A DNA stretch of 64,000 bases from contig JAKSDI010000049.1 in assembly GCA_022360175.1 (NCBI GenBank), positions 59,292 to 123,291 of the forward strand. The letters are read 5' to 3'. The stretch is from Chitinophagales bacterium. Lineage in GTDB: Bacteria > Bacteroidota > Bacteroidia > Chitinophagales > Saprospiraceae. Under the pieces are notes generated by a model. The model searched no databases and was not told the DNA's origin. It worked only from the letters and a program-made list of their open reading frames with translations. Made by a program: the position numbers and the translations under genes. Of the stretch, positions 24,737 to 34,600 are shown piece by piece (the stretch's first letter is position 1; every line of letters begins with the position of its first letter).

Positions 24737-27700
24737 TCACCGAAGCACGGTAACCGTTCCTTTTCTCACCTCTTCTACTCCATTTACATATCTCACCCAG
24801 GCTTCCCAGGTATAAGCACCTTGTGGAACTGGTTGATTACGATAATCTCCGTTCCAGCGTCCAGAAGGATGCCCCTCATCCAACACATCTGTACTCCATA
24901 CCAATTGCCCAAAAGGAGAATAAACCCTTAGATAATATTCCGCAACACCTGAACCTACTGCACCAAACTCTCTCACGACAGGATCACCATAATCTGGCGA
25001 GATGGCAGTAGGCACTTCAAAGCTGGTAATCCATTCCGGGGCTATAGGTAAGCTGATAGTATCTGCACACAAAAACTGCCCTTCGTTACTAGTGCTGGCA
25101 ATCAAGTGCACCGTAACATCCCGATTGATATCATATTCATGCACAGGCTCAAATACAGTACTAGTGGCACCGTCGCCAAATAACCATAGATAATCTGTAG
25201 CATTTTCTGACAGGTTGATAAAGCGTACATCTCCTATTACGCCTTCTAATTCATCTGCCACAAAATCAAAATCTGCGTTTGGCTGGGTGAAAACCGTAAT
25301 AACATTTTCAAGATCCAGTGTATCGCGACAAATATCATTATAAATCGCAATCAACCGAACATCATAAGTACCTGGTTCATCAATTGAATAAGTAACTACC
25401 AAACCTGTATCAGGCTGAAGACTAGGCATTAGGTACCATTCATAATACAAAGCATCTGTGGGAGTGGCAATAAAATCTACTTCAGTACCAGAACAAGCCA
25501 GGTATTGAGAAACACTAGCTTCTGCTACCGGTTGACCGTATACATCAATAGTTTGAGTAGTAAAGTCTGTGCAACCAAAATCTGTAGTGACAGTAAGCAT
25601 TATTTCATAATTTCCGGATTGCTCATAAATATGCACTGGATTTAAAGCGGTAGAAGAAGTACCATCTCCAAAATCCCAATCATTTTGAAGGTTTTCAACA
25701 GAAGCATTGGAAAAAGTAGCCTCCAATGGTGTACCACATATAAAAGGCCGATCAATCGCAAAATCCGCAACTGGGTTAGGATGAATAGTAATCATTTCAG
25801 TCACTCTATCTTCAGGACAACCATTATCATTTGAGACAATAAGCGTCACAGAAAATGTTCCTAACAGTTCATATGCAATGGAAGGATTCTCTTCTGTAGC
25901 CCCTGTCCCATTGCCAAAATCCCAGAGATAATTATCGCCGAAAGAAGAAGAGTTCTGGAAATTGATAAATTCGCCAGCGCAGGCTTCTGCGGGATTAGGA
26001 TCAAAACTTGCGATAGGTGATACTAGTACTTCATACATCTGTATACTCGTATCTGCACATCCAAAAGTATTAAGAACGATCTGTTGTATATCAAAACTGC
26101 CAGTAGTAGCTGGTATTACAACAGGGCTTGGTTCATCATAAAACACACCATCTATCCACCAGCCTGTATTTACTGCATCAATAGCTTCACTCAAAGGCAT
26201 CAAGGTATCATAGCCCAGACAGTAAGCTTCCTGAGCCAGCGTAAAAGCACTAACTGGTTCTGGATGAACCGTCACCATCCCAGTCGTTGTATCACTAAAA
26301 CAGCCTGCATCATCATAAGCAATAAGGCTAACAGTATAAACTCCTGTCTGTTCAAAAATATGAATAGGATTTATCTCCATAGAAACATTGGAACTATCAC
26401 CAAAATCCCATTCGTAATTGAGATTTCCTACCCCGGTTGTTTCATTATCAAATGCTACTTCAAAAGGAGGACAAGCAGCACTAAAAGGAGGACTGAAAGC
26501 ACTTTGCGGCAGGCCTAAAACCGTCACCATGCTACTATCGGAAGCAGGACAGGCATTTTGACTAGAAATTGCAGTATAGGTGATAGTATAAACGCCTGCC
26601 GTATCAAATACATGTATGGGATTGTATGCATTACTATTATTACCATCACCAAAGTCCCAAAAACTATCAGAAATTTCCTGGGAAGTATTTTGAATAAATA
26701 ATGTATCTCCCATACAGACATTTAGATCATGCGTATAAGACAAATCAGGAGCGGGTAATACTTCTACAAAAGCAGTATCTGTATCTTCGCCACATCGCCC
26801 AGCATACAATATAATCGTATAAATACCTGGATCTGGCAATACGAATTCTGGTTGTTCACCTACCCCACCACTTACCTGACTCCCATTAGGGCCATATACC
26901 TCCCACGTAAGAATAGAACCAGGAGTGCTATAGGATACTGGCTGTATACTTAGTGGCTGACAGCCCTCCGTTGTATCCATTTCTATAAATGCCTGTACAT
27001 CTGGTGGATATACGGTGATTTCTTTTGAGAGGGTATCTATCCCACATTCATTAGAAGCAATCAGTGTTAATGTATATACACTTACAGAATCATCCGGAGT
27101 AGTAAATGCTGGCAAATCGGGTATAGAATCATTAGAATAAAATACCCCATCTATCAACCAGGTGAAGATATCCGGATTGCCTAGTGTTATGTTTGTTAAC
27201 GGCGGTATAAAAGGAGAACATCCTTCATCTATCGCTATACCAAAATTAGCCAACGGATAAGGATGGACTAATACGGATGCGCTATCTATTACCGTACCAC
27301 AAAGGTTAGTAACTTCCAATATGACGGGAAATACGGTATCATCTGTAAGACTATCAAATACGTATACAGGAGGAGTTTCTCCTAAAATAGTATCTCCATT
27401 GATCAGCCATTGTTGCATAATGCTATCACCATAGCTATGGTTTGTCAAATCTAGTTCGAAAGGAGCACAACCTTCATCATTATTCACTACAAAATCGGCA
27501 GTTGGAGGACGGGTAATATGCAATTGTTGACTAGCTGTATCCCGACAGTCTTCATCAGTGATAATAATTTGTGTCAGCGTATAAGAAGCCGAATCAGTAT
27601 AGACATGTATAGGCATTTCAGCAGTACTAGAGTTCATATCACCAAAATCCCATTCATAGTTTTCACCTGTTTGATCTGGAATCAAAGTAAATTCAAAATC

Positions 27701-30052
27701 AATGCAAGGAGTCCCATCAAACGAGAAACCTGCTTCTGGTTTTGGATGATAGGATAGCATTTTAGGTGCACAGGCTGTACACCCGGCAACCAGGTCACTT
27801 TCCACACAATAATTATACTCATACATTTCTCCTGGTGTCAGGCTATCCAGGCGGATCAATCCTGCAATATCATCAATAACGCCAATACCAAACCATACAC
27901 CATTATCAGGAGTGCCATTACCCAACATAAAAGTATTAGGGCCTTCACACACTTCTTCGTCAGGCCCTGCCGCCACATCCTGCCCTAAATCAATAATTTC
28001 GACATCAATATTTCCTGTTTGTTCACAAGAAGTTCCCTCTGCATAGATATATGTATATTGATGCGTATCTCCTCCAGCATCTTGTAGATCGATTATACCA
28101 TTATTATCTATCCCCGGCCCAGACCAGTTTCCTCCTGGCAAGTTGGTTATCAACTCTAAAGTATTTTGGGAAATGCAGACGGGTTCAACAGGCTCAATAA
28201 CTAATGGTTGCTGAGCAGTTAGTATAATGAATACAGAATCACTCACCTGACAATCGTTACGAATATAAGTTACGTATACAGTATAAACATCAGGAGAAAG
28301 TCCTTCTATATCAGAATTATAGGTACCATCAGCATTAATAACCCCATCTCCAGACCAACTAAAATTACCTCCTGCCGGATTCGCTTCTATGCCAGTGACA
28401 TCATTCAGGTCAATATTCTCTGTGGTTTGGCATAATAATATTGAATCTGGAAGATTAATAGCTGGCAGGGCCTCTACCGTAATAGTAGGACTCGCTTGTA
28501 CTTCACAATTATTAGCATCTATATAGGTATAAATTGGATTAAAAATACCAACACCTGATACCATTGGATCAAATAGGCCTGTATTGCCATCAATAATTCC
28601 TGTTCCTTCCCAAGTACCACCACTTGGATTCACTACCAAGGTATCACTACCACTATCAATGCAAAAGATATCATCTTGTGGGGATACTGTTTCTGAAGCA
28701 ACTACGGTCACCATTACTTCCATTTCATCATTACAAGGAGCATTATTCAAAGCATAAGTTAGGGTATAGGTACCTGCTCCAACAGAGGGGTCAAAAACAC
28801 CATTACTGCTAACTCCTGTACCACTCCAGCTACCTCCTGGTGGATTTGCTGTTAAGGTATCTGGGCTAGAACCAGAACAGTATTGAGGTATAGCAGGTAT
28901 ATTAATAGCCGTACTTTGATTAACCAATACATCTACAGATTGCTGTAAATCTCCACATTCTCCAGAAACGGTTAGTATAACCGTACCACTTTCTGTAAAA
29001 GTAACCTGCCCAAAATCTTCTCCATTAGCTGTTGTGGGAGTACCATTTATAAATTCCCAATTGATATCATTATAAGAACCGTCAATGCTAAAATCGAGAT
29101 CATCAACAGTAATCGTAGTTTCATTGCAACTTACATTTGGTGCTTCCAAATCAACATCGGGTGCTTCTTCTACTGTGATGGTAATACTTGTTTGATCATT
29201 GCCACATACATTACCAGCAGTTTGTGTCAAAGTATAAGTTCCTGCTTGTTTAAATTCAACTTCTATGACACTAGATGCCAGATTCATCAAAGTATCTGTA
29301 AAACACCAATTTGCATCGCCTCCAGGAGTAAGAGACCATATGGCAGTGCTAAATGAATTGGACTGATCTATAAACTCAAGTATAGTACCTGCACATATAG
29401 TGACATCTCCCTGATTGATGCCTGATACTGGTTCTCCAACAACTGTAATTGTTCTGGTGGCAGTATCTGATCCACAATCATTACTTACAGTATAAGTGAC
29501 GGTATAGGTACCAGGAGTATCATACTGATAAACTGGCACTTCATCTGTAGAAGTGTCTCCATTACCAAAGTCCCAAAGGAAAGTTTCTCCATGACAATCT
29601 ACTGCATTAGGAGAAAAGTTGGTATTTACGCAAATCTCTTCCTCCAGAGCAAAAATAGCCAGAGGCGCTGGCCGTATACCAAAAGTATAAGAGCCTGATT
29701 GGCAACTATTACCTTCATCACAAATGGCGATTCCCGTAAAGTCTACACTAAAAGAAGATTGTGGTGTTTGGCATACTACACTATCTGGTATATCATACTG
29801 ATGTTGTGCATTATTGTAATCATAAAGCGTATCAATAGCGCCATCTCCCCACTCAATAATAAAAAAATCGAAACCCGGAGCACTTTCATTAATCAAGGTA
29901 ATGGTAGAACCTTCACAAAAAACTACTTCTCCTGAATTGTTGAAGTTGACATTAATATTGCCGCAATCTACAGAAGGACAGATAATTTCCTGAGCGATCA
30001 AGCCAGAAGACAAAAACAATAGCAGATAAAAAATGATGTATCTAGTGTTCAT
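24737..30052 (-). CDS. Giant secreted PKD-rich protein with divergent T9SS-type C-terminus
   Basis: A 1771-aa exported protein (signal peptide about 1-20, ending GLIAQ) of a different architecture from its neighbours. After an N-terminal PKD region (FLWDFGNGDTST) come about five Ig-like modules with the pattern GGxWxGxGV..NGxFDP. A long series of PKD domains follows (cores WDFGDMNSS, WDFGDGNNS, WDFGDSSN, WDFGNGTGA, WDFGDGTSS and a final LFGDGATS). The C-terminal domain begins VPTAISPDYGDP and ends GRWNGDYRNQPVPQGAYTWEAWV..GTVTVLR. It resembles the gliding-motility C-terminal domain in its second half but lacks the usual FSPNGDGxND. A PorP/SprF gene lies 66 bp upstream on the same strand, a pairing typical of SprB-like T9SS cargo. 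Function is likely surface adhesion or motility. Confidence 0.88.
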   Translation of the reverse strand: MNTRYIIFYLLLFLSSGLIAQEIICPSVDCGNINVNFNNSGEVVFCEGSTITLINESAPGFDFFIIEWGDGAIDTLYDYNNAQHQYDIPDSVVCQTPQSSFSVDFTGIAICDEGNSCQSGSYTFGIRPAPLAIFALEEEICVNTNFSPNAVDCHGETFLWDFGNGDTSTDEVPVYQYDTPGTYTVTYTVSNDCGSDTATRTITVVGEPVSGINQGDVTICAGTILEFIDQSNSFSTAIWSLTPGGDANWCFTDTLMNLASSVIEVEFKQAGTYTLTQTAGNVCGNDQTSITITVEEAPDVDLEAPNVSCNETTITVDDLDFSIDGSYNDINWEFINGTPTTANGEDFGQVTFTESGTVILTVSGECGDLQQSVDVLVNQSTAINIPAIPQYCSGSSPDTLTANPPGGSWSGTGVSSNGVFDPSVGAGTYTLTYALNNAPCNDEMEVMVTVVASETVSPQDDIFCIDSGSDTLVVNPSGGTWEGTGIIDGNTGLFDPMVSGVGIFNPIYTYIDANNCEVQASPTITVEALPAINLPDSILLCQTTENIDLNDVTGIEANPAGGNFSWSGDGVINADGTYNSDIEGLSPDVYTVYVTYIRNDCQVSDSVFIILTAQQPLVIEPVEPVCISQNTLELITNLPGGNWSGPGIDNNGIIDLQDAGGDTHQYTYIYAEGTSCEQTGNIDVEIIDLGQDVAAGPDEEVCEGPNTFMLGNGTPDNGVWFGIGVIDDIAGLIRLDSLTPGEMYEYNYCVESDLVAGCTACAPKMLSYHPKPEAGFSFDGTPCIDFEFTLIPDQTGENYEWDFGDMNSSTAEMPIHVYTDSASYTLTQIIITDEDCRDTASQQLHITRPPTADFVVNNDEGCAPFELDLTNHSYGDSIMQQWLINGDTILGETPPVYVFDSLTDDTVFPVILEVTNLCGTVIDSASVLVHPYPLANFGIAIDEGCSPFIPPLTNITLGNPDIFTWLIDGVFYSNDSIPDLPAFTTPDDSVSVYTLTLIASNECGIDTLSKEITVYPPDVQAFIEMDTTEGCQPLSIQPVSYSTPGSILTWEVYGPNGSQVSGGVGEQPEFVLPDPGIYTIILYAGRCGEDTDTAFVEVLPAPDLSYTHDLNVCMGDTLFIQNTSQEISDSFWDFGDGNNSNAYNPIHVFDTAGVYTITYTAISSQNACPASDSSMVTVLGLPQSAFSPPFSAACPPFEVAFDNETTGVGNLNYEWDFGDSSNVSMEINPIHIFEQTGVYTVSLIAYDDAGCFSDTTTGMVTVHPEPVSAFTLAQEAYCLGYDTLMPLSEAIDAVNTGWWIDGVFYDEPSPVVIPATTGSFDIQQIVLNTFGCADTSIQMYEVLVSPIASFDPNPAEACAGEFINFQNSSSFGDNYLWDFGNGTGATEENPSIAYELLGTFSVTLIVSNDNGCPEDRVTEMITIHPNPVADFAIDRPFICGTPLEATFSNASVENLQNDWDFGDGTSSTALNPVHIYEQSGNYEIMLTVTTDFGCTDFTTQTIDVYGQPVAEASVSQYLACSGTEVDFIATPTDALYYEWYLMPSLQPDTGLVVTYSIDEPGTYDVRLIAIYNDICRDTLDLENVITVFTQPNADFDFVADELEGVIGDVRFINLSENATDYLWLFGDGATSTVFEPVHEYDINRDVTVHLIASTSNEGQFLCADTISLPIAPEWITSFEVPTAISPDYGDPVVREFGAVGSGVAEYYLRVYSPFGQLVWSTDVLDEGHPSGRWNGDYRNQPVPQGAYTWEAWVRYVNGVEEVRKGTVTVLR

Positions 30053-30118
30053 TGGTTATGGAAGTTATTGCGGTGAACAGTTGGTACTATGCAGATTGTT
30101 TCTCAACCCCATTCCTAA

Positions 30119-31288
30119 TCAGTTATTCTTATACCAGATATTTTCGTAAATCTTATTACGCCCTGCGCTTTGCAGCAGAGTAGGACATTGATATAATTGT
30201 TTTCCTGTATACTTCGGTGGTTGCCCTGCTAAAGAGCAGGCAGGCCCTGCAGCAAAGCTAAAGCGAAGGCTTAGTTCGTATATATTGCCGATAAAATTTC
30301 TCAATCCCGATACATTAAAGGAATAGCCAAAGCCAAGGTCGACACGACTTTTAGCTCCTGTAAAAAAACCTGTCTCTACCTGTACACTACCCCAATTTGT
30401 ACTTGTCTGATTTTCATAGGGGCTACTGGTGTGGTAATAAGCTCCTAAGGTAAATTGTCGGCTAAAGGAGATATCGCCTCCTATTTCCAAATAGGCAATA
30501 CCTCTCTGAGATTGCATAAATGCCTGTGGTTGAATAGCAACATAATTCCTTCCTAAGCTACCTGCAATCTTTTCCCAAGACAAAAAATAGGTTAAACGTG
30601 GTACGGTAGGAGTGCCTAAACCTAGTACTGACCATGAATGCCCACGCCCATTCGCTCCTGTCCAAGGTACTAGATTATGCATGGCAATACCCATATTAAT
30701 ATTAGAAGAGCGAGGGTTTTTAGGGTTTAGAATAATACGCAAACTAGCCCCTCCTGATGGTTGAAAATACCAATTGGACAAACCGGCATTGGGAGCAATA
30801 AAAGCAGTAGGAATTGCTTGTCCATCGGGTCCTGTCAATCCATATTTAGGATGCAGCTGATCTATAAATAACAATCGGCTGTAATCTACAGATTGCTGCC
30901 CCCAGTAGATTCCTATACCCAATCTTAACTGTAGAATATTTTTAGATTGTGGTGGTGATAAGCGGATAGGTGCAGCCAACATACCACCAAACTGCATGGT
31001 ACGCAAATGCCCATCCCCTTCCTGATCCTGAGTTATAGCCAGGCCATAGTCAAAAAAACTGCATGGCATGCTCTCTTCATAAACGAGCTGGAAAGTACGA
31101 TAGCCTTCCAATTCCGGAGAATGCCATTGCTGCTTGGCTTTCAGCCCAATGCTCAGTGCTCCTAACTGTCCTACCAGTGCTGGATTAAATAAAGATTCAT
31201 TACCATAAAAATGTGTATAGAAAGGTCCTTGAGCATGTAATGAAAACGCTAATAGCAAACTCAGAAGACTGAGACAAAGATTTTTCAT
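30119..31288 (-). CDS. PorP/SprF-family type IX secretion membrane protein
   Basis: A 389-aa outer-membrane beta-barrel protein with a signal peptide (1-19, ending SLHAQ). The N-terminal signature QGPFYTHFYGNESLFNPALVGQ is the hallmark of the PorP/SprF family (TIGR03519), which in Flavobacterium is needed for secretion or surface attachment of the partner SprB-type protein. Length and alternating strand pattern fit. It is the first gene of a two-gene minus-strand unit with the 1771-aa giant (66-bp gap). It may also serve the three type-B paralogues around it, which have no PorP gene of their own here; that sharing is inference. Confidence 0.9.
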   Translation of the reverse strand: MKNLCLSLLSLLLAFSLHAQGPFYTHFYGNESLFNPALVGQLGALSIGLKAKQQWHSPELEGYRTFQLVYEESMPCSFFDYGLAITQDQEGDGHLRTMQFGGMLAAPIRLSPPQSKNILQLRLGIGIYWGQQSVDYSRLLFIDQLHPKYGLTGPDGQAIPTAFIAPNAGLSNWYFQPSGGASLRIILNPKNPRSSNINMGIAMHNLVPWTGANGRGHSWSVLGLGTPTVPRLTYFLSWEKIAGSLGRNYVAIQPQAFMQSQRGIAYLEIGGDISFSRQFTLGAYYHTSSPYENQTSTNWGSVQVETGFFTGAKSRVDLGFGYSFNVSGLRNFIGNIYELSLRFSFAAGPACSLAGQPPKYTGKQLYQCPTLLQSAGRNKIYENIWYKNN

Positions 31289-31612
31289 TTTGATATATTT
31301 TGGGGACTCCTTTCAATCGGCGAATTACTGTTATAGCTAGTCATAAACGCAATAGATTCTAATCAAAATCGAATTGTGTTTTATACGAATACAATCAGAA
31401 ATTACCCAGTGAGCCGTATTACAATGCTGGTATGATAAAGATAGAAGTAATTATTAAAAGAGATGAGGTATTCACATATGAATTTCAAGGTGATTCGGCG
31501 AATAAATTCGCCGGTACGAGCAATCAGAAAACCGAATTATACAAAAAGTAGGGTTGTAGTGCTTTTAGATTGTATGCACTTTGAATGTAAATCGACTTTT
31601 AAAAATTGGACT
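31289..31612. other. 324-bp divergent intergenic region and leader of the third giant
   Basis: It lies between the PorP/SprF gene (leftward) and the third paralogue (rightward). An open frame runs from 31463 into the giant gene, but its first 50 codons (rich in Arg/Lys, no signal peptide) are unlikely to be translated. A small perfect hairpin CGGCGAAT/ATTCGCCG sits at 31496-31513. No clear promoter was recognised. Confidence 0.6.
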
Positions 31613-34600
31613 ATGAAACTAAAGCTAACGTATTCGATAGCCTTAATGACGCTTTGCTATCTACTCATCACTACCAAAGGATATGCCCAAGATCCTTTTA
31701 TTTCACTTCAATCTATTAACTATTGTGAAAGTGATTGTTATTTTGTCTCTGCTCTAGCTACCAATTTTGAGCCTGGCCCTTACTACTACTCGTGGAGTGA
31801 TGGCTCTAGTGGATCTTCCAGCATTACGATGTGTTATCCTGACTGTTATAGCGTAACGGTCGTCAATGGGCTGGGAAATGAGATGGATACTTCTTTTTGT
31901 GCTATTGATATCTTTGAATTCGAAGCTGCCTTTGAGGCAGATTATCCATGCTCTTCAAGCATTCACCTGGAGGAAGAAGATTTAGACTGCGAACAGGTAT
32001 GCGTTGGCGCAACCATATCTTATTCTTTTGAAATGCTAGAGCTTGACCCTGGCACTCAAATATTCATATCCCCCCTAGATGTCGGAGGAGTAACACCTAT
32101 AGCTACTGTTTTTGAAGATTACTTTGAAGTCACCTGGGATACTCCCGGCAATTATACGCTGGAAGCACTCGCCACTTATTCTGAAGGCCCGGTTAATTGC
32201 TTTGCAGAAATGTATCAGTGTGTTTCGGTCACAGAACCTCCTTCAGCAGCTATCAATAGTACACCATCACCCATTAATGACACTTTATATTTATGCCTGG
32301 GACAACCCGCTTACTTCGAATACATAGGCTCAGATGCAGATAGCCTATATTGGGAATTTGGAGATGGAGGTATTAGCTCAGAACTGGAGCCTGACTATAG
32401 CTATACAGAAACGGGCGTTTACGAACTCCAGCTAACCGCATTTACTGCTTGCACTTGCAATGATACCATCACCATGAATGTCGTAGTAGAAGATGCCGAA
32501 ACACCTATTGTAGACTGTGTCGGCACTTTATGTACGGGCATGTTGGGTACTTATACAACGGCTTCTAATTGCGATGTTTTCACCTGGTCAATAAGCGACA
32601 ATGGAAGCGTAGTTGACGGAGGTGACCTCAATGATAATTTCATCACTGTTCAGTGGAATGGAGGAGCAGAAGGTACCGTTACCCTTTCTGCACAAGACTG
32701 TACGGGAGCCACCTGTCCTGAGCCTGCTACTTTGCAGGTCCCCATTATATCTGAAGATATTAGTATTGAAGGCCCTGAATTAGTTTGCCGGGGAGAAATT
32801 TCCATCTATACCATTCCTGCCTATGAAGGCACAACTATTGAATGGGCAGTGAGTTCAGGGGGTATTCTACAAATGGGCCAGGGAACCAATGAAATCAGCG
32901 TATACTGGAGTGATAGTGCCCCTTTTGATCAAGATCAAACGGTAAGCGTTGCCATCAATAATTGTTATTTGGATTGTGGGGCTACAGCAGAAAAAACAGT
33001 AAGCATCAAGCCAGAATTTCTGATAGAAGGATCTATTGAAGCGTGTGAAAATGAAACTGGTATTTATAATGCGGTCAATATTGATGATGGTAGCCCTCTT
33101 AATGCTTATTGGATACTTGAAGATGCCAATGGCAATACATTATGGCAAAGTTCAAACGCGATAGATAGCCCAGTAGTACCCTTTCCTGCTGATAATGGGA
33201 TATATCGTTTATCCGCATTTCCTGCTAATCCCGAAGATTTTTGCAAAGAAATACAAGTAAAAACCATCTTTGTACTCCCTACTCCTCCTCCGGTAGAATT
33301 CATTGTTGGCAATTCTATTGTGTGCCCTGGTTCATTACAGAATTATCAGGCCATTACCTCTACTGAAGATATTACCTTACAATGGCAAGTAGTAAATGGA
33401 AGTGAAACTTATACAATTGTAGGGAATCCAGTCAATATTATTTGGGGAGACACTCCTCCTTACGAATTATCAGTAGTACAGATTAACACATTAGGTTTAC
33501 CCTGTACTTCTGAGGCTGTTTTCTTTGAAGCAGAGCCATTTGGAAACCTGACTTTAGACGCTCCTGTGCAAGCTTGCCAGGGTAGTATTAGCACATTGAC
33601 CACTACACATACTGATTTTATCACTTATAATTGGACCATTACCCCTGCAAGTGCAGGTACTATTATTTCTGAGCCTGAAAAAAGTAGTATAGAAATCATC
33701 TGGCACGAAGCAGGCCCTGTAGAAGTGAGTGTTACTGCTTGCGGCAGTACCGCTAGTACCGATTTAGTTGTATTACCTCAGCTTTCGCTAAATATTATAC
33801 ACCCTACAGAACTATGCCCTAATGAGGTAGCAAGTGTGAGTACTCCACTAGCTTACGAATCCTATGAATGGATAAATGAGGCTGGAGTAATTGTCTCTAC
33901 CGCGAGTAATCCAGACCTGGGCCCAGGCTATTACCTCCTGATTGCCACCAATGAATATGGCTGCACTATCCAACGATCATTCCATATTGAAGCACTTCCC
34001 TCTTCTGAGGTACATATTTCTACTCCTGACGAATGGTATTTTTGCAATCAAACTCCTTTCACTCAATTATTTGCGACCAGCTCTACAGCAGGGTATCAGT
34101 ATCAGTGGTTTAAAGATGACGCTCCGATAGGTAATAATTCACCTACCTATACTGCAACAGACTTTGGCACTTATTATGTAAGCATCATTGATGAAAATGG
34201 ATGTACCAGTATTTCTAATGAAATTGAGGTAATAGAAAGTTGTGCTCCTCCATGGGGAGGGAGTTTTCCTGCTTTAGGAATTAGTTGTGGTGATGTAGAT
34301 ATGGACTTCTCGATTGAAGAAGGGGCCTCCTGTATAGAAAGAGTTTATCAAAACCTCTCTTCCGGAATGATCGCCAATAGCGAGATCTGGTTGTATTTCA
34401 ATCCTTCTGGTAACACCACCTCATTTGGGAATGGACCTTCTGCCTCTATTGAATTTGAAGCTCCAGGTTATTATCAGATCGGCATGATCAATGCCTTCCC
34501 CAGCCCATTAGATCCTAATGACTCTATACTCTGCATACTAACAAGAGTTGACACGGTCTTAGCTGTTGCTAATTTCGAAGCCTCCACCGTTTGTATAAAT

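Noticed and set aside
31463..31612. N-terminal 50-codon extension of the third giant
   Set aside because: It lacks signal-peptide character, whereas the downstream Met 31613 begins one and shares the start context of its paralogue.
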